DNA from: PGZG01 sp046292765
Lineage (GTDB): Bacteria > Pseudomonadota > Gammaproteobacteria > Pseudomonadales > Alcanivoracaceae
NCBI GenBank assembly: GCA_046292765.1
Contig: JBKBQA010000002.1
Coordinates: 558,001-622,000 of the forward strand
DNA length: 64,000 nt
Direction of reading: 5' to 3'
Shown: in pieces, positions 16,978 through 24,224 of the stretch
Position numbering within the stretch: position 1 is the stretch's first letter
Layout of the letters: every line of letters starts with the position of its first letter
The notes under the pieces: model-generated
What the model was told of the DNA's origin: nothing
Seen by the model: the letters and a program-made list of their open reading frames with translations, nothing else
Databases searched by the model: none
Program-made: the position numbers and the translations under genes

Positions 16978-18258
16978 TCAATTCAGGAAGGGGGACCAGG
17001 ACGGCTCCCTCACTTCCCCTTCCTTCGATGGCAGGTGCACCTTGATTCTGCCATCAATGGACACGGCCTGCAGGACCCCCGTGCCCCGGTGTTTCGTCGC
17101 GTAAATTATCATACTTCCGTTCGGCGCAACACTAGGTGATTCGTCCTGCTCAGTGCTCGTCACCACATTGAAGGTGTGACGCTGCAAATCCTGTACTGCA
17201 ATGTGAAATTTGCCCTTTCGACGGTGAACATAGGCCAGATAGCGCCCGTCAGGCGTCACCGCAGGGTTGGAATTGTAGTCCCCCTCGAAACTGACCCGCC
17301 GCACCGACTTATCTCGAACGTCCAGCCGGTAGATTTGCGGGCCTCCCCCCCGGTTGGAGGTAAAAACGAGCGATTGACCATCGGGGAGCCATCTTGGTTC
17401 CGTATCAATCGCAAAATGATTGGTCATTCTGGTCAGCTGCCGACTGGCGATGTCGAGTATGTAGATCTCCGGATTGCCATCGCGGGACAGGGTCAGCGCC
17501 AGACGACGGCCATCCGGCGACCAGTCCGGGGCGCCATTGATGCCGTCGAAGCTGCTAACCAACTGGCGCTGCATGCTGGAGAGCTCGTGAATATAGATGC
17601 CGGGACGGCCATTGGCCTCAAATGACACATAAGCAATCCGCCGACCATCCGGCGACCAGGACGGGCTCATAATGGGCTCGCGGCTGCGCAGCACCGTCTG
17701 AGCGCGAGCCCCGTCAGCATCGGCATACTGGAGCTGAAACGGATAATCCGCCCCACGATTGTGCGTGACATAAAGTATACGGGTGGCGAAGGCTCCGCGG
17801 ACGCCGGTGAGCTGCTCGTAAATCTTGTCGGAGATGGCATGCGCCACATCCCGCAGCTGACTCGCCCGCGGCTGGTAGGTCTCAGCAATCAGGCGGATGC
17901 CGCGGGGCACATCGTGGAGCTCGTAACTGACTCTGTAATCGCCAGCCGGCAACGCCTCTACTCGGCCCACCACCAGAAACTCGCTACCCAGCACACGGAA
18001 ATCGCGGTAGCTGATTTCCTCGCCACGGGTGGGACGGCTGAGCATATCCGCCGCCGCCAAAGGACGAAACTGGCCGCTGCGATGCAAATTGGACGCAATG
18101 ATCGCGTCGATCTGCTCAGGCACCTGGGCGCCACCGGTGCCGAACGGCACCACTGCAATCGGCACCGCGTCCACCCTGCCCTCAGTCACCTGGATCATGA
18201 GCTGGGCCTGAGACACGCTGGCCAGCAACAATCCGAACAGCACTAGCAAAAATTTCAT
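16978..18258 (-). CDS. tolB: Tol-Pal system translocation protein TolB
   Basis: 426 residues. A signal peptide (MKFLLVLFGLLLASVSQA) is followed by the N-terminal alpha/beta domain (~20-160) and a six-bladed beta-propeller with repeated SPDGRRIAY / SPDGRRLAL / TPDGRYLAY blade motifs. Binds Pal and TolA in the periplasm. Start overlaps the tolA stop by one base. Confidence 0.97.
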   Translation of the reverse strand: MKFLLVLFGLLLASVSQAQLMIQVTEGRVDAVPIAVVPFGTGGAQVPEQIDAIIASNLHRSGQFRPLAAADMLSRPTRGEEISYRDFRVLGSEFLVVGRVEALPAGDYRVSYELHDVPRGIRLIAETYQPRASQLRDVAHAISDKIYEQLTGVRGAFATRILYVTHNRGADYPFQLQYADADGARAQTVLRSREPIMSPSWSPDGRRIAYVSFEANGRPGIYIHELSSMQRQLVSSFDGINGAPDWSPDGRRLALTLSRDGNPEIYILDIASRQLTRMTNHFAIDTEPRWLPDGQSLVFTSNRGGGPQIYRLDVRDKSVRRVSFEGDYNSNPAVTPDGRYLAYVHRRKGKFHIAVQDLQRHTFNVVTSTEQDESPSVAPNGSMIIYATKHRGTGVLQAVSIDGRIKVHLPSKEGEVREPSWSPFLN

Positions 18259-19034
18259 TATTGGCCCGCCATCTGAGGGTGGAAATTCACGACAAAATCG
18301 CGGAAATGCGTATTGAACAGGTTACCCGAAGGCACAGGCAAGCGCCCGGCACTACGCACCGCATTCACAGCCGAGTCATCGAAGGTGCGGTCTCCGCTGG
18401 ATCGAACCAGGTTGACATCAAGCACTTCGCCACCCGGCAACAGCCTGATACGAACATCGGCTGAAAGCGATGTTTTCTCCCTCGCGGTCGCCGGAATAAT
18501 CCAGCGCTGGCTCAGAGCGTTGCGAATCGCGGCTACATAGCTGGCCTGCTCCGAGGCCTCGGCTGCGGCAGTGGCTTCCGCTTGAGCGGCTGATACGGCC
18601 ATCTCGCGATCCTCGCTGGCAAACAGTTCGTCGAGCTTTGGAGCGGTAAAGGTCGGCGCAGGTTCCGGCTTAGGGGCCGGAGCAGCTGCTGGGGCAGGTT
18701 TCGGTGCCGGTGCTGGTGCCGGTGCGGGCTTCGGCGCTGGCGCGGGTTTCGGGGCCGGAGCGGGTTTTGGTACGGGCGCCGGTTTCGGCGCGGGGGCCGG
18801 TTTCGGTGCTGGCTTTGGCTCGGGAGGCCGCGGTGGCGCAGCCGGTCTTGGCGCTGGCGCCGGAGCTGGAGCAGCCTTGGGTCGCTCGACAATCACCGCC
18901 TGCACATGCGGCGGCACCGGGCGGATCCGCTTTACCGTCGGCTCGGACGTCCAGGAAAAGGTGACAGCACCAATCACCAGCAGGTGCAAACCCACCGAAA
19001 TGACCAGCGCTGGGCCGAGATCCCGATCACTCAC
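18258..19034 (-). CDS. tolA: TolA with a TonB-like proline-rich linker
   Basis: 258 residues. One membrane helix (~8-28) anchors it in the inner membrane. Residues ~52-128 are a Pro/Ala/Lys repeat (PAPKPAP units). A short Ala/Glu-rich stretch (~140-168) precedes the C-terminal TolA III domain (~165-258, with SYVAAIRNALSQRW and GEVLDVNLVRSSGD). It spans the periplasm to link TolQR energy to TolB-Pal. E. coli TolA is 421 residues with a long helical Ala/Lys domain II; here that domain is short and polyproline-like, resembling TonB. Identity is secure from position and domain III. Confidence 0.93.
   Translation of the reverse strand: MSDRDLGPALVISVGLHLLVIGAVTFSWTSEPTVKRIRPVPPHVQAVIVERPKAAPAPAPAPRPAAPPRPPEPKPAPKPAPAPKPAPVPKPAPAPKPAPAPKPAPAPAPAPKPAPAAAPAPKPEPAPTFTAPKLDELFASEDREMAVSAAQAEATAAAEASEQASYVAAIRNALSQRWIIPATAREKTSLSADVRIRLLPGGEVLDVNLVRSSGDRTFDDSAVNAVRSAGRLPVPSGNLFNTHFRDFVVNFHPQMAGQ
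18651..18881 (-). repeat. In-frame repeat coding the TolA proline-rich linker
   Basis: About 230 bp of imperfect 12-18 bp repeats (variants of GGTTTCGGTGCCGG on the plus strand) encoding alternating Pro-Ala and Lys-Pro. Such repeats can expand or contract by slippage, so the linker length may vary between strains. Confidence 0.85.
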
Positions 19035-19459
19035 TTTTCCGGTGGCTCCGTCACCAGACCGATTTTCTCGATGCCCGCACCCTGCAGGGCGGACATCAGG
19101 GCAATCACCTTGCCGTAAGCCACCTCGGCATCGCCCTCGACCAGAAACAGGGTCTCGGGCTTATTACGATGAATACGCATGGCATGACCGCGGACCACAT
19201 CAAGACCGGCTGACTTCTGGCTGTCGCCACCGACGTTGATGAAGTAGCTACCGTCCTTGCCAATCGACACGATCACCGGCTCTTGATCCTTGCTGTCCAG
19301 TGGCGCGCTGTTGGTTTTCGGCAGGTCCACGTTGATGCCCTGAGTCATCATCGGCGCCGTGATCATGAATACCACCAGCAGCACCAGCATGACATCGATA
19401 TAGGGCACAACATTGATGTCGGCCAGCAGCTTTCGCGGCGCCCGCACCTTCATCGACAT
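19031..19459 (-). CDS. tolR: Tol-Pal system protein TolR
   Basis: 142-residue ExbD/TolR family inner-membrane protein. The single helix (~17-37) carries the proton-path Asp D22 in PYIDVMLVLLVVFM. The periplasmic domain follows (~45-140). With TolQ it converts proton-motive force for TolA. Overlaps tolQ by one base and tolA by four. Confidence 0.96.
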   Translation of the reverse strand: MSMKVRAPRKLLADINVVPYIDVMLVLLVVFMITAPMMTQGINVDLPKTNSAPLDSKDQEPVIVSIGKDGSYFINVGGDSQKSAGLDVVRGHAMRIHRNKPETLFLVEGDAEVAYGKVIALMSALQGAGIEKIGLVTEPPEK

Positions 19460-20151
19460 CAGTTATGTTCCCCGGTGTGGTGGGCCTGACGATGCAGTAG
19501 CGAGGAGAACTCCTCAGCAAACATTTCACACTCACCGACCAGTTCATCGGTCCAGGCGGCATAGCGGTTGTAGGCGACCACGGCAGGGATGGCGGCGAAC
19601 AAACCCATGGCCGTAGCAATCAATGCCTCGGCGATGCCCGGCGCAACAACCGCCAGCGTCGCCTGGGAAACGTGGGCCAGCGCACGGAAGGAGTTCATGA
19701 TCCCCCATACCGTACCAAACAGACCGATATAGGGGCTGGTGGACCCGACCGTGGCCAGGAACGGAAGGCTGAGATTAAGCCGTGCCTGCTCGCGCTGCAG
19801 GGCAACCCGCATGGCGCGCTGGGTCCCCTCCATCACCGCATCCGGGTCACGGGATGTCTTGGTCAGACGGACGTACTCCTGAAAGCCGGCCCGAAAAATG
19901 GACTCCTGACCGGCATCGTCATCCGGTGCCTTCTTGACCTGATTGTAGAGAGTGGCAAGGTCTTCGCCGGACCAGAAGCGCTCCTCAAAGGCCGCGCCGG
20001 CCTGACGGGCCCGGCTCAACACGCGGAACCGCACCACAATCATGTACCAGGAAACCACTGAGGCGAGCATCAGCGACACCATCACCAACTGCACCACCGG
20101 ACCGGCATTGCCGACCAGGCTCATGATAGACATGCTGTCTTGCTCGACCAT
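19459..20151 (-). CDS. tolQ: Tol-Pal system protein TolQ
   Basis: 230-residue MotA/TolQ/ExbB-family proton channel with three membrane spans (~20-42, ~135-155 and ~170-192). Between the last two are TVGSTSPYIGLFGTVWGIM and APGIAEALIATAMGLFAAIP, the family signatures. Start at 20151 has a candidate Shine-Dalgarno (GGAG) about 10 bases upstream, across the 21-base gap after ybgC. Confidence 0.96.
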   Translation of the reverse strand: MVEQDSMSIMSLVGNAGPVVQLVMVSLMLASVVSWYMIVVRFRVLSRARQAGAAFEERFWSGEDLATLYNQVKKAPDDDAGQESIFRAGFQEYVRLTKTSRDPDAVMEGTQRAMRVALQREQARLNLSLPFLATVGSTSPYIGLFGTVWGIMNSFRALAHVSQATLAVVAPGIAEALIATAMGLFAAIPAVVAYNRYAAWTDELVGECEMFAEEFSSLLHRQAHHTGEHN

Positions 20152-20172
20152 CGAGCGGCTCCTTATCAGGTT

Positions 20173-20580
20173 TCAAAAAGTGGTCTTTATGGCGCTGTGC
20201 AGGCTGGCAGGCATCGCACGGGGACGTACGCCGTCTGCAGAAACACAGGCCACACGGACATCGGCTTCGCAAAGAAGTTCATCCCCGCGCCAGACTTGCT
20301 GACAAAACTCCAGCGTCGCCTTGCCGAGGCGTCGCAATGATGCCGTCACCTCAACACAGTCATCAATGCGGGCCGGGCGATGATATCGGACCGTGCAGCT
20401 ATGTACCACGAACAGAAAGTTCTGGTCGGAGAGCGCGTAATGCTGGTAACCGAGGGTGCGCAGCCATTCGGTTCGGGCTCGCTCCATGAATTTGAGGTAG
20501 TTCACGTAGTAAACGATACCGCCGGCATCCGTGTCTTCTATATAAACGCGCACCGGCAAACGGAAGGTTGGCTGACTCAT
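20173..20580 (-). CDS. ybgC: Tol-Pal-associated acyl-CoA thioesterase YbgC
   Basis: 135-residue hotdog-fold thioesterase. The catalytic Asp lies in YIEDTDAGGIVYYVNYLKFMERAR (D18 of the DTDAGG motif). Its role in the Tol cluster is unclear; it is thought to act on acyl-ACP/CoA near the membrane. The start overlaps ruvB by four bases, linking the ruv and tol groups into one transcript. Confidence 0.95.
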   Translation of the reverse strand: MSQPTFRLPVRVYIEDTDAGGIVYYVNYLKFMERARTEWLRTLGYQHYALSDQNFLFVVHSCTVRYHRPARIDDCVEVTASLRRLGKATLEFCQQVWRGDELLCEADVRVACVSADGVRPRAMPASLHSAIKTTF

Positions 20581-21629
20581 GATTCGAACAAGTCGCCAGA
20601 GGCCGCATCACGGGGCGGTTTGAGGCCAAAGTGACGCCAGCCATGGTTGGTCACCACCCTGCCCCGGGCGGTGCGCTGAATAAAACCCTGCTGAATCAGG
20701 TAGGGTTCCACCACCTCTTCCAGCGTCCCTGCATCTTCATTGAGGGCGGCGCCCAGTGATTCGAGGCCCACCGGGCCGCCGTCGAATTTCTCCATCATGG
20801 TCAGCAACAGGCGGCGGTCGTTGCTATCGAGACCAAGCGAATCGACCTCAAGCATATCCAGAGCGGCACAGGCGATGGCTCCACTGATACGACCATCGCC
20901 GCGGACCTGAGCGTAATCCCGCACGCGCCGCAACAGACGATTGGCAATCCGCGGTGTACCCCGGGCACGACGGGCAATTTCTCGCGCCCCGTCAGGATCC
21001 ACCTGCAGTGAAAAAATGCCACAGGCGCGGGTAACAATACCGGCAAGATCATCGGTGGAGTAAAACTCGAGCCGCTGAACAATGCCGAAACGATCCCGAA
21101 GCGGGCTGGTCAGCAGCCCAGCCCGAGTAGTGGCGCCGACCAGAGTAAAGGGCGGCAGCTCAATCTTGATGGAACGCGCAGCAGGCCCCTCGCCAATCAT
21201 GATGTCGAGCTGGTAGTCCTCCATGGCGGGATAGAGAATCTCTTCCACCACCGGCGAGAGACGATGAATCTCATCGACAAACAGCACATCGCCAGCTTCA
21301 AGATTGGTCAGGATGGCGGCCAGATCGCCGGCTTTTTCCAGCACCGGACCGGAGGTGCTTTTCAGTTGCGATCCCATCTCCCGGGCAATGATATGGGCCA
21401 GCGTGGTTTTACCCAGCCCCGGCGGCCCGAAAATCAGCGTATGATCCAGTGCCTCCCCGCGCGCCCGGGCCGCATCAATAAAAATTTCCAGCCGCTCGCG
21501 GACCTTCGGCTGGCCGTGATAATCGCTAAGACTGGAAGGTCGGATAGCACGCTCGATTTGCTCTTCCTGCTGCTCAAGACGATCGGCCGAAATAATACGT
21601 TCCACGCTCATGATGTTTTCATCCATCAC
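20577..21629 (-). CDS. ruvB: Holliday junction branch-migration ATPase RuvB
   Basis: 350 residues, AAA+ motor. Walker A is GPPGLGKTT (~68-76), Walker B is LFVDEIHRL, sensor 1 is the GATTRAGLL segment, and the C-terminal winged helix ends IQRTARGRVVTNHGWRHFG. Works with RuvA and RuvC in recombinational repair. Start overlaps the ruvA stop by four bases; ATGs a few codons downstream are possible alternatives. Confidence 0.97.
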   Translation of the reverse strand: MMDENIMSVERIISADRLEQQEEQIERAIRPSSLSDYHGQPKVRERLEIFIDAARARGEALDHTLIFGPPGLGKTTLAHIIAREMGSQLKSTSGPVLEKAGDLAAILTNLEAGDVLFVDEIHRLSPVVEEILYPAMEDYQLDIMIGEGPAARSIKIELPPFTLVGATTRAGLLTSPLRDRFGIVQRLEFYSTDDLAGIVTRACGIFSLQVDPDGAREIARRARGTPRIANRLLRRVRDYAQVRGDGRISGAIACAALDMLEVDSLGLDSNDRRLLLTMMEKFDGGPVGLESLGAALNEDAGTLEEVVEPYLIQQGFIQRTARGRVVTNHGWRHFGLKPPRDAASGDLFES

Positions 21630-22228
21630 CTGGCCAGACTCTTGAGAGCCTGACGAATCAGCATTTCGCTGGACAGGGCATCAGCGCCTGGCACTTTCGC
21701 CACCGCGGTCTGGGCATCACGCGGGCGATAGCCGAGGCTCTCCAGTGCAGCCACGGCATCCGCGATGGCATCCGGCTGAGCGTCAACGGCCGGCAATCCG
21801 GGCAGAGACACCGGGGCACCATCAAGCTTCGCCAGCCGATCCGACATTTCGATCAACAGCCGCTCGGCAGTCTTCTTACCGACGCCGGGAATTTTCACCA
21901 GCGTCGTGCAGTCCTGATTCTCGATGCAGCGCACCAGTCGCTCCGCTTCCATGCCGGAAAGGATCGACAATGCCAGCTTCGGCCCAACACCATTGACGCG
22001 AATCAATGCACGGAACAACTCTCGCTCGAAACGGGAGCTGAACCCGTAAAGCAACTGGGCGTCTTCGCGCACGACAAAATGAGTGAACAGCACCAGCTCC
22101 TGACCAAGGTCGGGCAACTGGTAGAATACCGTCATCGGTGCTTCCACCTCGTAACCGACGCCCGCCACCTCCAGTAGCAACCAGGGTGCGCGTTTGTCGA
22201 CCAGCAGGCCACGCAACTGTCCTATCAT
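21626..22228 (-). CDS. ruvA: Holliday junction DNA-binding protein RuvA
   Basis: 200 residues. The N-terminal OB fold begins MIGQLRGLLVDKRAPWLLLEV. Two helix-hairpin-helix motifs follow (VNGVGPKLALSIL and IPGVGKKTAERLL), and the C-terminal domain III (~155-200) binds RuvB. Start at 22228 overlaps ruvC by four bases; the longer frame to 22300 lies inside ruvC and is not needed. Confidence 0.97.
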   Translation of the reverse strand: MIGQLRGLLVDKRAPWLLLEVAGVGYEVEAPMTVFYQLPDLGQELVLFTHFVVREDAQLLYGFSSRFERELFRALIRVNGVGPKLALSILSGMEAERLVRCIENQDCTTLVKIPGVGKKTAERLLIEMSDRLAKLDGAPVSLPGLPAVDAQPDAIADAVAALESLGYRPRDAQTAVAKVPGADALSSEMLIRQALKSLAR

Positions 22229-22743
22229 CGAATCCGTCTTCCTCTTACTGCCGTGGCACCCGCCATGCGCAGCAGACTGAGCCGCATGTGAGCGTGACAA
22301 ATGGCAATCGCCAGCGCATCAGCGGCATCAGCCTGCGGCACCCGGTCGAGCTTGAGCAGATAGCGCACCATCTGCGCCACCTGAAACTTCTCTGCCCCAC
22401 CCTTGCCAACCAACGCCTGTTTGACCTGCCGCGCAGAATATTCAAACACGGGCACACCGCCCTGCACCACGGCACAAAGGGCTGCGCCTCGCGCCTGACC
22501 GAGCTTGAGCGCAGAGTCCGCATTGCGGGCCATGAACACCTTCTCAATGGCGGTCTCATCGGGAGCGTGCTCTGCCACCACCGTACTCAGGCGCGCGAAA
22601 ATCTCGCCCAGTCGCGAAGGAATATCATCTGACACGGTACTGACGGTGCCGCAGTCGACAAAAAACAGGCTGCCGCCCTGCTGGCGGACCAAGCCGTAAC
22701 CTGTATGTCGGGAGCCGGGATCAATACCGAGAATGAGGGTCAT
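22225..22743 (-). CDS. ruvC: Holliday junction resolvase RuvC
   Basis: 172-residue endonuclease. The catalytic acidic residues are visible: D7 in LGIDPGSRHTGYGL, E66 in ETAIEKVF, and the late pair in QADAADALAIAICH. Cleaves symmetrically across junctions. In many relatives yebC precedes it; here an unrelated lipoprotein gene does. No clear Shine-Dalgarno is seen at the start. Confidence 0.97.
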   Translation of the reverse strand: MTLILGIDPGSRHTGYGLVRQQGGSLFFVDCGTVSTVSDDIPSRLGEIFARLSTVVAEHAPDETAIEKVFMARNADSALKLGQARGAALCAVVQGGVPVFEYSARQVKQALVGKGGAEKFQVAQMVRYLLKLDRVPQADAADALAIAICHAHMRLSLLRMAGATAVRGRRIR

Positions 22744-22765
22744 GGAGGGGTGCTGTGAGCAGGCC

Positions 22766-22792
22766 GCGGGCAGGTTCTTTGTACCTGCCCGC
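22766..22792. other. Strong intergenic hairpin before ruvC
   Basis: GCGGGCAGGT (22766-22775) and ACCTGCCCGC (22783-22792) form a perfect 10-bp stem with a 7-base loop, extended by flanking GGCC/GGCC. No T-run follows on the minus strand, so it is more likely a read-through stabiliser or weak terminator for the upstream lipoprotein gene. Confidence 0.5.
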
Positions 22793-22816
22793 TGGCCGGA
22801 TGTCCAGTATCCGTTG

Positions 22817-24043
22817 TTACTGAATGATCGCGCAGGCGATGTGGCTGTAGGTTCGATTTACCTGAGCCCTGCACACATTTCGCCCGAGCGAAGGCACCTG
22901 ATCGCAGGCCTTCATCGCGGCAAAGCGCTTGGCACACTGAGCGGCAATGTCCCCGGCATCAGGGTCATCTGGCGCCGCGGCAGCGGGTGCTGCGGTAGCG
23001 GCGCCAGAGAATGGCAGTGTTGCGGGCGTCGCTGCCGGGGCTGGTGCCACCGGGGCAGCGGCCGCCGCCGGCGCGGACGCCGACACCTCCATCATCGCTG
23101 CAATCAGCTCGGGTTTGAGCCCGGAACGTTGCAGACGATCGACCTCCTCGCCGCTGAACACCTTGTAACGAGCACCACCGGTGCGAATGCGGGCAGCGAG
23201 CAACGCTTCATTCTGGCGGCGGGACTCAGTCAGCACCTCATGCACCCGTAACCCGGGCGGACCGATAAACCAGATCGCCTGATCCGCCGGTACGAACGGC
23301 AGATAATCAGACGCCAGCGCCATGTTGTCGATATGGAAGCGGAGCGGATTCTGTTCCGGCGCCAGGGCTGCCAGACGGGCCATGGTTTCGCGCCGGTAAA
23401 ACGAAGCCGGGTGCTGTGTCAGGTAGCTTCGATAGGCATCCACGGTAGCGGCCGCGACAGCCTGCTCATACTCGCTGCGGCTCTGGGCGATATGCTGACC
23501 GAGGGCGAGTTTGTGGCGATTCATCTGGTCTGTAGTGCCACGATTGGCAGCCGAGTGTCCAGGCATGCCGAAGAACATCGCTGTTGGCAGAAGCGCCAAC
23601 GACCCACGGAATCGGTATCCCTCGACATTGCGGAAGATTTCATCGCCAGAGCTGCTCTTCACTACCAGCGTCGACTGGTAATCCTGAGAAGTCGTAAAGG
23701 GCAGTAAGCCGAGGGAGAGAAGGTAGATGGCCAGCGTCCAGCCCCCCGTCTCCTCACCACTGCGAATATTGGATATTTCAACACTGTAATTCTGCCCGGG
23801 CCCGGCAAACCATCTGCTGGCCTCACGATTCGCCACCGCTGCTGCCTGATCACCGGCGCTGATGCCTTCGAACTGGTTTGGCCGATAAAATTTGTGTGTC
23901 GATACCGTTGCTGCAACCTGCCGCAGCTCCGCAGGTGCAGCGACTTCCTGCAACAACTGGCCGTCAGGAGGCAAATAGGCGTGTGTGATACAGGCCGGCA
24001 GCAACGCTACCACGGAAACAATCAGGATCAATCTTGGCAACAT
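22817..24043 (-). CDS. Uncharacterised lipoprotein with Ala/Pro linker and Cys-rich end
   Basis: 408 residues from the ATG at 24043, which follows GGGGGG. The signal peptide ends LLPAC (C18), so it is probably an envelope lipoprotein. Seen in order: a polar domain (~20-110); a hydrophobic stretch LAIYLLSLGLLPF (~100); a long middle domain with an EEVDRLQRSGLKPELIAAMM motif near 300, typical of short helical modules in lipoproteins; an Ala/Pro linker (~320-360); and a C-terminal domain with four Cys (CAKRF, KACDQ, NVCRAQ, HIAC) that may form two disulfides. I do not recognise the family. The frame extends to 24262 without a plausible signal peptide. Confidence 0.75.
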   Translation of the reverse strand: MLPRLILIVSVVALLPACITHAYLPPDGQLLQEVAAPAELRQVAATVSTHKFYRPNQFEGISAGDQAAAVANREASRWFAGPGQNYSVEISNIRSGEETGGWTLAIYLLSLGLLPFTTSQDYQSTLVVKSSSGDEIFRNVEGYRFRGSLALLPTAMFFGMPGHSAANRGTTDQMNRHKLALGQHIAQSRSEYEQAVAAATVDAYRSYLTQHPASFYRRETMARLAALAPEQNPLRFHIDNMALASDYLPFVPADQAIWFIGPPGLRVHEVLTESRRQNEALLAARIRTGGARYKVFSGEEVDRLQRSGLKPELIAAMMEVSASAPAAAAAPVAPAPAATPATLPFSGAATAAPAAAAPDDPDAGDIAAQCAKRFAAMKACDQVPSLGRNVCRAQVNRTYSHIACAIIQ

Positions 24044-24133
24044 CTGCACCCCCCGGTACAAGGCTGACTTGGACGCCGTCAATACGGCAAGACAAGCCTG
24101 CCATGAGGATGCAGGTCCGCCCTTTGTTCCGGA

Positions 24134-24168
24134 ATCGTACCATAGATAAACTGCATGGAAAGCATGCA
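24134..24168 (-). promoter_or_regulatory. Extended -10 and overlapping inverted repeat before the lipoprotein gene
   Basis: Minus strand TGGTACGAT (24134-24142) reads as a TG-extended -10. Just upstream, where a -35 would be, lies TGCATG-GAAAG-CATGCA (24152-24168), a 6-bp inverted repeat that could be an operator. Both calls rest on pattern only. Confidence 0.3.
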
Positions 24169-24224
24169 GAAACATCCCCGGAGGCCGGTGCGAAAGCCGC
24201 CGGGGGGCGTCGAAGGCCGCCCTG

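Noticed and set aside
18651..18881. Tandem repeats in tolA as a possible CRISPR or satellite array
   Set aside because: Repeats are in frame, imperfect and have no spacers; they encode the proline-rich linker.
24152..24168. TGCATG-GAAAG-CATGCA as another copy of the liuA-liuB palindrome
   Set aside because: Neither arms nor core resemble it; it is a short simple inverted repeat.
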